In this document: positions 1 through 8,046 of the stretch, piece after piece
Position numbering within the stretch: position 1 is the stretch's first letter
Layout: each line of letters opens with the position of its first letter
Assembly (NCBI RefSeq): GCF_900537075.1
Contig: NZ_UNRA01000001.1
Location: 558,001-622,000 of the forward strand
Length of the DNA: 64,000 nt
Direction: 5' to 3'
Source of the DNA: Tropicibacter sp. Alg240-R139
Lineage (GTDB): Bacteria > Pseudomonadota > Alphaproteobacteria > Rhodobacterales > Rhodobacteraceae
Notes under the pieces: generated by a model
What the model saw: the letters and a program-made list of their open reading frames with translations, nothing else
Databases searched by the model: none
What the model was told of the DNA's origin: nothing
Translations under genes and position numbers: made by a program

Positions 1-5
1 AGGGC

Positions 6-1040
6 TTAGGTCGTCACCGCTGCTGCGATGTCGATGTCAGTGATCACGCCATGCGCTTCGCGGTTCAGCACCTTGGTAGTCCAATCGACTGACATGAGCC
101 TTGTGTTTGTCATACCAGTCTTGGCCTGTTCGTCGGTGCGATAGCCTTGCAGGAAACCGTGACGGGCATAGGCCGGATCAAGGATGAACGCGGTCGCTGC
201 ATCGCCTGTGGTGCCGCCTGCGCTGTCATAGGGCTGCTGCAAGCGGTTCGGTGACATACGCAGTTCGACACCAAAGTCCGTCAGGAACACGTTGACGCTG
301 CCCATTGCGGTAGCTGGACCTTCGTTGTTGGTCTCGCCTTGCAGGGTCGCGATACGTGCGCTGCTGGTGAACATGTAGCTGGACAGGTTACGGATAACCT
401 TCGGAACGCTCATGATCACGGACGGGTTGCCGCCCTTTTCCCAGACTTCCTGAGCAACGTCACGGACCATCGTTTCAGTCAGAGCGCGCTTGGCACCGGG
501 TACGAATGCCGCCCACACACCGCTTGAGAAGCCGCCGCCTGTGCCGATACGGTTGCCTTGCGTGATCATCGCACCAAGACCAGCGGTAGCGGGTGCTGTG
601 GCTTGTGTGGTGGGAGCCTGTGAGCCTTGGCCGGTCAAACTGATCGCTTCGACGTCCCGGCGCAGTTCACGCTGTCGCATCATGATCTGATACGCCATTT
701 CGTTTCGGCGTCCGATGGTGTCGGAAGCGTCCGCACGGTGGGTCACGCCTACCTGCTTGATCGAGATTTGACACTGGTTGCCGATACGAGCGCCGCCCTT
801 GGCGTCGTTCTGTGTCGGCACTGCGTCCTCTGCCACGGCGTTCGCGGTGTTCGGCTGCGCCAGCTTGTCTTCGGTCCATTCCGTGTAGGAATTGTCCGCG
901 CTGTCGCTGCCGATCAGGTCAGTAAGCGGCAACGGAATACGGCTGATGTCGAAGATTTTGTCCATGACGTCTTCACGGATCAAACCGTTAAAATCGACGC
1001 TTTTCAGGTCCACTGAGGACCAATGATTTGAAACGGCCAT
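6..1040 (-). CDS. phage major capsid protein, SU10/DUF5309-like
   Basis: This 344-residue protein is the likely shell-forming major capsid protein of the phage-derived element. The N-terminal region with the paired motifs IREDVMDKIFDISRIPLPL and YTEWTEDKL, the central RRDVEAISLTGQ stretch and the C-terminal DPAYARHGFLQGYRTDEQ segment resemble the SU10 major capsid family (formerly DUF5309). It has no membrane segment or signal peptide, as expected for a virion protein. It is the last complete gene of the minus-strand head operon, two bases after the scaffold gene, and its ATG at 1040 follows a strong AAGGAGG site six bases upstream. The family assignment is from memory of conserved sequence; the capsid role is also supported by the portal-scaffold-capsid order. 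Confidence 0.85.
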   Translation of the reverse strand: MAVSNHWSSVDLKSVDFNGLIREDVMDKIFDISRIPLPLTDLIGSDSADNSYTEWTEDKLAQPNTANAVAEDAVPTQNDAKGGARIGNQCQISIKQVGVTHRADASDTIGRRNEMAYQIMMRQRELRRDVEAISLTGQGSQAPTTQATAPATAGLGAMITQGNRIGTGGGFSSGVWAAFVPGAKRALTETMVRDVAQEVWEKGGNPSVIMSVPKVIRNLSSYMFTSSARIATLQGETNNEGPATAMGSVNVFLTDFGVELRMSPNRLQQPYDSAGGTTGDAATAFILDPAYARHGFLQGYRTDEQAKTGMTNTRLMSVDWTTKVLNREAHGVITDIDIAAAVTT

Positions 1041-1042
1041 GA

Positions 1043-2044
1043 TTAGCCTCCTTCAAAGATAGCGGCAATCTCGCTGACCATCCGGTCAGTCTCACTGCCG
1101 CGCGTGTTACGATTGCGGTGCGGGCTGCGCCCACGCGATTGCTTTGTCTGAGACTTCGCTGATTTTGGTGGCTTCTTGTCCTTCTCAGGATCGAACGCCA
1201 TCAGCTTCGATAGCTGCGCTTTCGTCCGCATGTGATCGCGGATCATCAGCAAAATGCGGTGATCCGTGATGTTCATTTCTGCGGGTTGGAAACCGTATTG
1301 CGTTAGTGTCTCCACCACGCCCGTACGGAATGTGTCGAAAGACTGCTTATCGGATAGTTCAGGCATAGCTTGCTGCATCAGACGCGCCTCTTGGGCGTCT
1401 CGCTGCTGCTGGCGCTGCTGCACTTGCTGCAACGCTTGCGGCGACAATTTACCTACCAAGTCTCCTTGGATTGCCGCCAATAGTTGCTCCGATTGGAGCA
1501 CCGCGCTCTCACGCTGTGTAACGGACTGCTCTTTCGCGACTAGTTCTCGCGTAGCAGTCTCTTGATCCTGAACAGCATCCTTTAGCTGTCCAAGGGTCAT
1601 GGTTTCGCCCGATGCTTGGGCGGTGATCTGTAACTTTTCGTACAGGTCTTTAGGCGTCGTCCCTAGCTTCTCAGCCAGTTCCGACACGGATAGCATACCG
1701 TCGATAGCGGGTTCTTCGCCGCCCTCCTCTTGCGAGGAAACATTAGCGGGATCATCGCCACTATCGACGGACCCCGGCTCGACTGGAGCAGAGCCGGGTT
1801 CATCTTGCTCCCCTACGCTAGGGGCGTTTTCGTCGCCAAAGAGCAGGTCAGCTACCGCGTCTACCCGCTCTGCCTCTGTCTCCAGAGGACTTACCTTCTG
1901 CGGTTCCGCTTGTATCTGCGTGTGTTGAGAACGTGATGTGTTGGAAGACGTCTCTGGCGGCTGAGAGGCGCGTGTGGATCGCCTCTCTGTCCTCTGCGGT
2001 GCTTGCTGCTGCCCACTGTTCGAAGGCTGTTCTCTCGTACTCAT
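1043..2044 (-). CDS. phage head scaffolding protein
   Basis: This 333-residue, very hydrophilic protein lies between portal and capsid, the usual place of a scaffold. Residues 1-50 are Ser/Thr/Gln/Arg-rich and low in complexity. Residues 55-120 are acidic, and about 120-160 may form a small folded unit. Residues 160-225 are a Gln/Glu-rich predicted coiled coil, and the tail is Lys/Arg-rich (residues 290-320), as in scaffolds that bind capsid through a basic C-terminus. The ATG at 2044 overlaps the portal stop as ATGA and has a GGAGGGA site seven bases upstream. Its first 66 codons are also read in another frame as part of a second gene (1848-2105), which may explain the odd N-terminal composition. 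No sequence motif is diagnostic, so the call rests on position and composition. Confidence 0.7.
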   Translation of the reverse strand: MSTREQPSNSGQQQAPQRTERRSTRASQPPETSSNTSRSQHTQIQAEPQKVSPLETEAERVDAVADLLFGDENAPSVGEQDEPGSAPVEPGSVDSGDDPANVSSQEEGGEEPAIDGMLSVSELAEKLGTTPKDLYEKLQITAQASGETMTLGQLKDAVQDQETATRELVAKEQSVTQRESAVLQSEQLLAAIQGDLVGKLSPQALQQVQQRQQQRDAQEARLMQQAMPELSDKQSFDTFRTGVVETLTQYGFQPAEMNITDHRILLMIRDHMRTKAQLSKLMAFDPEKDKKPPKSAKSQTKQSRGRSPHRNRNTRGSETDRMVSEIAAIFEGG

Positions 2045-2105
2045 CTTTGAGTCCCTCCAGTGCTGGCAACGCTGCTTTGAGCGCCATTAAGTGCTGCTCT
2101 TTCAC
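1848..2105 (-). CDS. small overlapping phage protein between portal and scaffold
   Basis: This ORF encodes 85 residues from a GTG at 2105 and overlaps both the end of the portal gene and the first 197 bases of the scaffold gene in a different frame. The first 58 residues look like a real helical protein, with motifs such as LMALKAALPALEGLKDEYE and TAEDREAIHTRLSAARDVF. The last 25 are Gly/Ser/Arg-rich and look like a by-product of the scaffold frame. The GTG is preceded by AAGGGGAG at ideal spacing, so it has its own ribosome-binding site. Short acidic helical proteins at the portal-capsid junction occur in other podovirus-like head modules. The function is unknown; a head-assembly helper is a guess. 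Confidence 0.6.
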   Translation of the reverse strand: MKEQHLMALKAALPALEGLKDEYERTAFEQWAAASTAEDREAIHTRLSAARDVFQHITFSTHADTSGTAEGKSSGDRGRAGRRGS

Positions 2106-4110
2106 GCTGCTCCCCTTGTAGCTGTGTCTTCTCTAGGTCGATGGTGCCTTGAGCGGCGACCTTGGCTTCTTCGGTCTCAGCTTTGAGACGGTCGGACCAA
2201 TACTTGTAGGCAAGCTCATCGCCTGATTTCTTGGCTTCCTGCTGTAGCTTGGTCTGCTCAAGCTGCACGATTTGCTGCTGCATCTGTTGCGCCGCCTGCT
2301 GCTGCGCTTGTTGCTGCTGTGCTGTTTGCTGCGCCGCCTGCTGTGCTTGCTCGGACTTCGGGTTGATTACGAAGGCGTCTGGATTGTCCAAGCCTGCGTA
2401 TGTCGCCCATTCATAGACCGTGTTGTAGACGGTGTTCATGTCCGCAAGCTGGCCGTTCATGCCTACCTGCATTGCTGACGTCTGCCACTGTAGAAGCTGC
2501 TGCAAGGTGCGCTGGATGTGGGTGCGCTCACCTGCTGACATTCCCGCCTTCACGTTGCAGCGGTCCCGGCGCGGCCACTGGCGCGGGTCTACCTGTGTCC
2601 ACTCGCCGTTGACCTTGAGTTCCAGCGGCTCATTAGAATAGCGCCGCATATACTCGTGCATGATCAGGTACAGAGGACGGATTAACGTTTCTGCTAGGTT
2701 CCTGCCCATGAACGCGGTCAAGAGTTCACGCTGTGCATATTGCCGCTCAATACCGTAGGCGGTCTCGCCTACTAGCTGCGCGTCTGCGCTCATCATATCC
2801 AGAGCAGCACCGCCCCGCTCTGTCCGCATCTTGTCCTGATACGTCATGGCGTTGAAAATGGTCGGGCCAAGGTCAGGAACTTGGATGTGTATCGGGAACT
2901 CTCTGCCTGTCTTGTGACGCACCACCTGTGAGCCTGTGAGCAGGTCTTGCATGTTGGTGCTATCAGGGTCAGCGACCCATGAACCGTTGATAATGCGGCT
3001 CTGGTTATCCAGTGAGTTGCGCAAGAGCGTGGTCTTGGTGTTTTGCGTCTGTTTCAGGTGGTCGAAAAGGCTTTCACCAAGGATGCGATGCGGCTGTATG
3101 AACGCCGTTCCCATCGCATAAGGTACGAAGTCAACTTCTTCATATTCCAGCACTGTTCCCGCTGATTTACCGGCGATCAGGACGCGGTAGAGTTCGCTGA
3201 TACCATCGCCGTTAAGGTCAATCCGTAGATGCACCTCAAAGCATTCAATCACGTCTTGATCGCGTGTCTGCGATATGTTCGCCTGCTGCCCTGAGAAGTT
3301 CCGCGCGTCCTCGACTAGATTGCTCTTGTCGGTTATGTACGGCAGGTCATCCACTGTCTTCTTAGAGTGGCCCATGTCCACAAGATCGCTGCGCTTGTAG
3401 AGGATACGCTCAGAGAAGAAGCGCAGTTCTTGTACGCTTCTTGTCTTGGCGTTGGCTTCATAGCTGATGTTGTCCAGTGGTACTGATTTGGCCCTGAAAT
3501 GCCGCTTAGTTGTGGTAACGCGGATTAAGTCATTCTTAAGCTCGCGTGTCTCATTGGCGGCTCTGGGAATGAGCGTGACCGCGATTTCTTCGTTGGTCAT
3601 CTTGCGCGCTGCAATCGGCTCATTATTCGCCCCTACCGTAGGGGAGATAGTGGTGGGAATATCGCGGGTGATTACTTCGTCATCGACATACACTTTCATG
3701 CAGCCATTGCGCAGCATCAGCGCGTCTTTGATGGACGACTGTAGCTCTGCAAAGCCCCTGTTCTGCTCTACGATTACATAGTTGGTGGCTTCGCTCTCTG
3801 CCTTCGCCGCTGGCTCATCCTGCTTGCCTTTGGCTTCGAAGTTCACCAGCGCATCTGTTGAGAGCATTGGCGTTAGCTGCGCCAATACCGCGTTCGTCAT
3901 GTCTGCCACGTCCATAGATATGTCAGCGGCTCTGGCTGTCGCGCCTGCTGCGGTGCTGTCAGCGACGGGTGGCAGATCGCCGTTGTAATACTTGATCGCT
4001 TCTTCGCGGTTCTGTGCAATGTCGTTCTGGTCTGCGCCCTCTGCGCGGCTCAGTTCGATCTGAATAACGCCTGCCAGCTTCTCTAGCTGCTTTTGATTGC
4101 GGCTTACCAT
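2041..4110 (-). CDS. phage portal protein
   Basis: This 689-residue protein is the likely dodecameric DNA-entry channel of the phage head. It begins with a helical region (residues 1-60, motif REEAIKYYNGDLPP), as many podovirus portals do. It continues with an NYVIVEQNRGF helix, the LMLRNGCMKVYVDDE core strand near residue 135, a QTQNTKTTLLRNSLDNQ segment near 360 and a YAQRELLTAFMGRNLAETL segment near 460. Residues 590-640 are an extreme Gln/Ala run typical of a portal C-terminal tail. The ATG at 4110 overlaps the end of the large terminase gene by seven bases and its stop overlaps the scaffold start, so translation is probably coupled. The terminase-portal-capsid order strongly supports the assignment. 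Confidence 0.88.
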   Translation of the reverse strand: MVSRNQKQLEKLAGVIQIELSRAEGADQNDIAQNREEAIKYYNGDLPPVADSTAAGATARAADISMDVADMTNAVLAQLTPMLSTDALVNFEAKGKQDEPAAKAESEATNYVIVEQNRGFAELQSSIKDALMLRNGCMKVYVDDEVITRDIPTTISPTVGANNEPIAARKMTNEEIAVTLIPRAANETRELKNDLIRVTTTKRHFRAKSVPLDNISYEANAKTRSVQELRFFSERILYKRSDLVDMGHSKKTVDDLPYITDKSNLVEDARNFSGQQANISQTRDQDVIECFEVHLRIDLNGDGISELYRVLIAGKSAGTVLEYEEVDFVPYAMGTAFIQPHRILGESLFDHLKQTQNTKTTLLRNSLDNQSRIINGSWVADPDSTNMQDLLTGSQVVRHKTGREFPIHIQVPDLGPTIFNAMTYQDKMRTERGGAALDMMSADAQLVGETAYGIERQYAQRELLTAFMGRNLAETLIRPLYLIMHEYMRRYSNEPLELKVNGEWTQVDPRQWPRRDRCNVKAGMSAGERTHIQRTLQQLLQWQTSAMQVGMNGQLADMNTVYNTVYEWATYAGLDNPDAFVINPKSEQAQQAAQQTAQQQQAQQQAAQQMQQQIVQLEQTKLQQEAKKSGDELAYKYWSDRLKAETEEAKVAAQGTIDLEKTQLQGEQRERAALNGAQSSVASTGGTQR

Positions 4111-5399
4111 TGGTCGCCCCCCGCCGCTCTCAGGCGTCGTTTAGGTGTTTCTGTTAGGTAGTCGCTCATCGGCCCCCAATGGTGCTGCTTGGGGCGTCCT
4201 GTGGCGTATGTCTGCACCGCGTCAACGTAGTGGGATGACCAATCATGAACGGGCTTCATTTTGACCACGCCGCGCACCTCATCGTAGTCCGCGCGGTACG
4301 CTAACAGCGCCTCAATCGTGGTTTTGCATTCGTCACGATCAAACCAGCAATGGGACAGGATCGCGCGCGTCTGTTCAATGCCCTCGTGCTTGTTTGGCAC
4401 TCTAGGCGCTACGTCTACGTCATAGCCCATGCTGCGGAACGTTTCTTCGCGGGTGGTTCCGCTCGTAAGCTCGTGCTGCTTGGCGTCATGCGGCAACAGT
4501 ATCTTGCTGATCGGGAATGGTAGCTGCGCCCACTGGTTCACCATGTCCGCAATCTTGGTCTCTGCGTAGGCAATGGTTTTCAGGAAGTGATGTTCAGTGC
4601 CTACCGGCTGGATGAAATGCGCCACCATCAGGTCAGACCATCCAAGGTCGAGCGCGGCGATAACCTCCGCTGCTGCGTCGTATCTGATCGTGGTGAACCT
4701 GTTTTCCGCGTCTGCTTTCGCCATTTCGTTGGCGAAATATGCACCGCGAATGGCTGCGTTGAATGAGCAGAGCAATTCCTGTTCGAACTCAGCGTCCGAC
4801 ATCTCCCGCTGCATCGCATCAACTTCGGACTGCTTAAGGACTTTGGTATCACGCACCGTTAGCAGGTGGTGCGACCAATCAGGGTCGTCACCGCTTACAT
4901 AGTCGTACAGTTCAAAGAGCAGGTTGTGCCTGCCTGCTGGTGTGCCTTGAATGACTGCACGTCCTTCGCGGTCTGCCAGCATCGGACGGATGACGGTTGA
5001 CCATGCAGAGGACGGAATAAGCTGCGCCTCATCTAGCACAACGTGGTCCGCGTACTGTCCGCGCAGGCTGTCGTATGTCTCCGCCCCTAGTAGCTGGATG
5101 CGATTGCCGTTCTCGAAGTCCACGCGCAGTTCTGCTTCGTTGAACGTGACCTTTGGCATGTCGCGGCAGAAGGTCTTGATGTAGTCCCACGCAATGCGCT
5201 TGGCTTGCTTGAACGTAGGCGCGACGTAGAAGCCCCGCCAGTCCTTGCGCTTGGTCATCAGCGCCCCTGCAATCAACTCTGCAATCGCCTGCCATGTCTT
5301 ACCAAAGCGGCGATGCACAACCCGCACAGCAAAGCGGCGCGCGGTGTCGAACAACGCTTGCTGTTCAGGTCGGAAGTTGATGTGCAGTTCAAGTGCCAT
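4104..5399 (-). CDS. terL: phage terminase large subunit
   Basis: This is the motor ATPase and nuclease that packages DNA into the phage head (431 residues). The Walker A-like motif HRRFGKT is at residues 29-35 and Walker B VVLDEA at 120-125. A coupling-motif-like IQGTPAG follows. The C-terminal nuclease half contains ALDLGWSD and a late acidic motif, HDWSSHYVDA. I chose the ATG at 5399 because it overlaps the previous gene by 11 bases and lies just after a GGGGGAGG site; an in-frame start at 5438 would only add 13 unlikely residues. The gene sits between a candidate small terminase and the portal, as in many tailed phages. Confidence 0.92.
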   Translation of the reverse strand: MALELHINFRPEQQALFDTARRFAVRVVHRRFGKTWQAIAELIAGALMTKRKDWRGFYVAPTFKQAKRIAWDYIKTFCRDMPKVTFNEAELRVDFENGNRIQLLGAETYDSLRGQYADHVVLDEAQLIPSSAWSTVIRPMLADREGRAVIQGTPAGRHNLLFELYDYVSGDDPDWSHHLLTVRDTKVLKQSEVDAMQREMSDAEFEQELLCSFNAAIRGAYFANEMAKADAENRFTTIRYDAAAEVIAALDLGWSDLMVAHFIQPVGTEHHFLKTIAYAETKIADMVNQWAQLPFPISKILLPHDAKQHELTSGTTREETFRSMGYDVDVAPRVPNKHEGIEQTRAILSHCWFDRDECKTTIEALLAYRADYDEVRGVVKMKPVHDWSSHYVDAVQTYATGRPKQHHWGPMSDYLTETPKRRLRAAGGDQW

Positions 5400-5655
5400 C
5401 GTCCTCCCCCTTGGTAGGGGAGAGCGGTTGGCCACCAATAACTACGGTGACATTCGTATCAAGGTCGAATGTGTGTTCTAGTTGCTTAATCTTGCCGTAG
5501 GCATACGGCAACAAATCAATGCAAATACCCCGCAACTCAGATGAGTTCGGGTCTTGAACCTCTAAACGGTTCGCTTGCTCCACTAACTTTTTCAGCGGGT
5601 CAAATCGGAGCCGCTGCATGACAAGTGAAGCACTATCGCGCTTCGGACGGGCCAT
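5389..5655 (-). CDS. candidate terminase small subunit
   Basis: This is an 88-residue protein immediately upstream of and overlapping terL. It starts MARPKRDSAS, followed by a motif of the form FDPLKKLVEQAN and then LRGICIDLLPYAYGKIKQLE. That arrangement recurs in short proteins just before large terminases, many annotated as small terminases or left hypothetical. No helix-turn-helix is obvious by eye, so DNA recognition is inferred only from position. It is the first gene of the head operon, about 120 bases downstream of a well-formed sigma70 promoter (5777-5805). Confidence 0.55.
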   Translation of the reverse strand: MARPKRDSASLVMQRLRFDPLKKLVEQANRLEVQDPNSSELRGICIDLLPYAYGKIKQLEHTFDLDTNVTVVIGGQPLSPTKGEDDGT

Positions 5656-5750
5656 AATATCGTAAACCTCGGAAGTAGTTGTCCTTATTTGGTTTCCGAT
5701 TTCCGTCTAGCGCAGTGCTGTCGAGTTCTTCCGGTTTTTGTGTAGACGTT

Positions 5751-5762
5751 GCTGTATACAGC
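5751..5762. promoter_or_regulatory. palindromic operator candidate
   Basis: GCTGTATACAGC is a perfect 12-bp palindrome just downstream of the head-operon promoter. Its half-site CTGTATA also occurs inside the promoter at 5776-5782. A role as a repressor site is inferred from position only. Confidence 0.4.
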
Positions 5763-5776
5763 TTTGACTACATACC

Positions 5777-5805
5777 TGTATAACATACTAAGTTACTGCT
5801 GTCAA
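5777..5805 (-). promoter_or_regulatory. sigma70-type promoter of the phage head operon
   Basis: On the minus strand TTGACA (5805-5800) and TATACA (5782-5777) are separated by exactly 17 bases, close to the sigma70 consensus and pointing at the terminase-portal-capsid operon. A perfect 12-bp palindrome GCTGTATACAGC (5751-5762) lies about 15 bases downstream of the -10 box, where a repressor could block initiation. The spacer and -10 sequence (TATGTTATA) recurs in the promoter at 8998-9026. Confidence 0.7.
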
Positions 5806-5818
5806 TAGCTAATTTTTT

Positions 5819-6018
5819 GGCCGGAATGGCCGGAAAGGGTCCGAAAACCGCCCCGCTGGGGGGCCGCTGGCCCGGTCTGTGGGGGTTGATCCCGCCAACC
5901 CCCTAACGGCCACTGGTGGGCCGGAAATGGGGGTCTTTGGCCGGACCCCGGCGCGGCGGCGGGGGGGGCCTTCTTTGGATGTTCCCGCCCTCAAGGGAAA
6001 AGACAGATCGGGCCGGAA
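5819..6018 (+). repeat. GGCCGGAA direct repeats
   Basis: GGCCGGAA occurs exactly at 5819-5826, 5828-5835, 5919-5926 and 6011-6018, and as GGCCGGAC at 5939-5946, always in the same orientation. The stretch is unusually G-rich compared with the neighbouring phage genes. It could be a protein-binding array or part of the origin. Confidence 0.6.
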
Positions 6019-6025
6019 GTGGTGC

Positions 6026-6160
6026 CGGGTAGCAGTAGCAGGGTAGCGCTGCTCTAAAGAGCAGCTTGCTACCGCTACCCTGCTACCTCTACCCCGGTAG
6101 CACAGATGGGTAGTAATCGGTAGCAGCTACCGCGCTGCTACCCAATCCTGCTACCGGCTG
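6026..6160. repeat. GGTAGC/GCTACC repeat array with large inverted repeat
   Basis: Ten exact copies of GGTAGC or its complement lie within 128 bases: forward at 6028, 6042, 6096 and 6119; reverse at 6068, 6074, 6082, 6126, 6137 and 6150. Arms of about 24 bases (6026-6049 and 6074-6098) are near-perfect inverted copies around a central palindrome CTGCTCTAAAGAGCAG (6050-6065). A second small palindrome, GGTAGCAGCTACC, is at 6119-6131. The array lies just downstream of the helicase gene's stop and is the best candidate for the element's replication origin or partition site. Confidence 0.75.
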
Positions 6161-6226
6161 TAAGCCCTTGACTTTAAACACTATTCAACCCTTAGTTGTA
6201 AGTCCGAATTAGGGTATTAGCGTTCT

Positions 6227-6241
6227 CCCCTATGATAGGGG
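6227..6241. repeat. CCCCTA-N3-TAGGGG palindrome after the helicase gene
   Basis: The perfect palindrome CCCCTATGATAGGGG lies two bases past the helicase stop. It is one of six related motifs in the element: exact arms at 1810-1824, 3630-3644 and here, and near copies at 5406-5420, 7438-7451 and 8062-8075. It could act as a terminator stem here, but no T-run follows on the minus strand. Confidence 0.55.
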
Positions 6242-6243
6242 AC

Positions 6244-7554
6244 TTACGGAGAACTCCGATCCTCATTCTTGCTCAGGTAGTCATGTAGTGAGCGGCGTTT
6301 CTCAAATGAGAAACTCAGCGTCGTCCCTGTCTCTTGCAGTATCTCCTTCCGTTTCAGCGCACCGATAGCGCGCGTGATGCTTTGCCGTTTTGTCTTATCT
6401 GCACCGTCACCCGGCCAAAGCGCGATAAGCGTTTCTACGAAGTCGGTCTCTTCGGGGTTCGCTTTGTGGTCGAGAAGGTGGCCGAATAGCTGATTAACAA
6501 TCGTAAGCTGGTTCTCGGTCAGCTTCCTGTACCAGTCAGGCTCTATAGCATCCGCGCCCTCTGGTAGCGTTTCGCCAAATACAAACACAGGGGCGGAAAC
6601 ATCCCGGCCACGGCTGTTCTTGCCGATAGCATGGCTATGTATCGCGCCCGTTAGACCATCGCCGCCGGGTTGGTCCCTAGAGGCTGATGACTTGACTGTG
6701 ATTTTTGAAGCGGAACCAGTGACCTGCAACACCATGTCCATAGCGCCCTCATAAGCGGTACTGCCCCGCGCGCCTTTGCTGGCGTCCATGCCTAGGTGGT
6801 GCGGTATGATGACAACGCCCTCTATTTTCTTGGCGATTATATGAGCGTGGTTCAAGAACTTGATCATGTCGTCGCTGTCGTTCTCTTTACCGCTGAAGTT
6901 TTCAATCAGCGGGTCGATGATAACCACGTCCGCGCTGCCCTTACCTGCATAAACGGTGACATCCCGCATCAGCTCATCTGCGGACTTAAGCAGGTCATAT
7001 TTAACGGATAGTGCTTTGTAGTTTTTCATCGCTTTCACAGGTGAAACATTGTGGTGGCGGCACCACGCCAGTAGGCGGTTTTTGTTCCGCTGCGCGTCAC
7101 CCTCAGACATGATGTGAACGACCACGCCCTGCTCTACAAACCTCTCGCCTATGTCCATGCCAGTGGCGATGTGCATACCTAGCGCGGTCGCCACTACCGA
7201 TTTCCCCGCCTTAAACTTGCCGAGTAAACCGACCCTGCCGCGCATTGGAACCAGCCCCTCAACACGGTCAAAATTATCCAAGATGAACTCGCCATCCGAG
7301 AAGTCGATAATTTTGCCTTCGGCTTTCAGTCCCTTCATAGCTTCGCGGTAGGCGAGTACATGTTTTTTCTTCCGCTCGAAGCCTTCTTTAAGCGACACTA
7401 GTACACCATCCGCGTCGTCGGGTATGGGTTCTGGTGTCCCCTCACTAGGGGAATCAGAGTCAGCGTCGGTGTAGTCGCTAAAGTCGGCGTCGTCGCTCAC
7501 ACACCACGCATTCGGCCCTAAGATTTCTTGCAGTCTATCTGTTGCATCTTCCAT
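6244..7554 (-). CDS. RepA-like replicative helicase / AAA ATPase
   Basis: This 436-residue protein resembles the RepA/RecA-fold hexameric helicases of plasmids and phages that drive replication of their own element. After an acidic leader (residues 20-50) the Walker A motif GKFKAGKS is at 112-119, Walker B-like DVVIIDP at 209-215, and a VVIIPHHLG motif at 247-255. The ARGSTAYEGAMD segment near residue 267 also fits this family. The C-terminal 90 residues look like a winged-helix DNA-binding tail (AIGALKRKEILQETG). It lies between the HTH gene and the repeat-rich control region, the usual place for a replication initiator or helicase. Confidence 0.82.
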   Translation of the reverse strand: MEDATDRLQEILGPNAWCVSDDADFSDYTDADSDSPSEGTPEPIPDDADGVLVSLKEGFERKKKHVLAYREAMKGLKAEGKIIDFSDGEFILDNFDRVEGLVPMRGRVGLLGKFKAGKSVVATALGMHIATGMDIGERFVEQGVVVHIMSEGDAQRNKNRLLAWCRHHNVSPVKAMKNYKALSVKYDLLKSADELMRDVTVYAGKGSADVVIIDPLIENFSGKENDSDDMIKFLNHAHIIAKKIEGVVIIPHHLGMDASKGARGSTAYEGAMDMVLQVTGSASKITVKSSASRDQPGGDGLTGAIHSHAIGKNSRGRDVSAPVFVFGETLPEGADAIEPDWYRKLTENQLTIVNQLFGHLLDHKANPEETDFVETLIALWPGDGADKTKRQSITRAIGALKRKEILQETGTTLSFSFEKRRSLHDYLSKNEDRSSP

Positions 7555-7565
7555 GTTCCCGCCCC

Positions 7566-7832
7566 TTACTCTGCTGCTTTATCTGCGGCGTCATTAAACC
7601 GGTTGTCGTAAGTGGCTTTGACGTCAGGACCGAAAGAACCGTCCGCATAGAAACGGTTCTCTTCGGCCATCCAGTCGATGACAGCTTTCTGTGAGTAGTA
7701 GATACGGGCGGCACCAGAGCGGACGTACTTTGGTCCGGTGCCATTGTGGCGCATGTGCGCAAGTGTGGTGTAGCTCAGTCCTGTTAGCATACAGGCTTGC
7801 TGACAATCCATTAGTCCGGTTCCGTCAGACAT
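7566..7832 (-). CDS. AlpA/excisionase-like helix-turn-helix protein
   Basis: This 88-residue protein has a MerR-type (HTH_17) DNA-binding fold: CQQACMLTGLSYTTLAHM, then GPKYVRSGAARIYYSQKAV and a DWMAEEN helix. Such proteins act as excisionases or small regulators in prophages and plasmids. It lies 11 bases upstream of the helicase gene and is probably co-transcribed from the promoter at 7980-8009. It is a paralogue in fold of the 8657-8866 product. The initiator ATG at 7832 has a G-rich site (AAGGGGG) at slightly long spacing; a later in-frame Met is at residue 8. Confidence 0.72.
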   Translation of the reverse strand: MSDGTGLMDCQQACMLTGLSYTTLAHMRHNGTGPKYVRSGAARIYYSQKAVIDWMAEENRFYADGSFGPDVKATYDNRFNDAADKAAE

Positions 7833-7979
7833 AATTCGATTTCCCCCCTTGTGAGGTTTTGTATAGATTATCCTTGTTTTTCAGGGGGTTATGTCGTATT
7901 CTGTCGATGTTTAGTCTAGTACACGTTCCGGTACCCCTTCGCCTAGGCCGCATTTGCAGGTGCAGCCTAGGCATTTCTC

Positions 7980-8009
7980 ATTCTAGCACGTAAGCGCTTG
8001 TTTTGTCAA
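7980..8009 (-). promoter_or_regulatory. sigma70-type promoter upstream of HTH-helicase genes
   Basis: On the minus strand TTGACA (8009-8004) and TAGAAT (7985-7980) are separated by 18 bases and point at the HTH and helicase genes. A GCCTAGGC sequence occurs twice nearby (7942-7949 imperfect and 7966-7973) and could be an operator pair. Confidence 0.6.
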
Positions 8010-8046
8010 GCTTTTTTCGGGGCGCGCTCCTTATTGTCATTCTAAA

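Larger units (their letters stand above)
5806..6243. other. non-coding control region, possible replication origin
   Basis: This stretch has no convincing gene. It starts with a GC-rich part (5815-6020) carrying GGCCGGAA direct repeats, continues with the GGTAGC/GCTACC array (6026-6160), and ends with an AT-richer segment (6160-6226) and a CCCCTA-N3-TAGGGG palindrome. Repeats next to an AT-rich segment beside a replicative helicase gene are the usual arrangement of an iteron origin. That function is an inference. Confidence 0.5.

Noticed and set aside
5809..5994. 61-codon ORF on the minus strand in the GC-rich control region
   Set aside because: It is Pro/Gly/Arg-rich, has no ribosome-binding site, and coincides with the GGCCGGAA repeats, so it looks like chance in GC-rich DNA.
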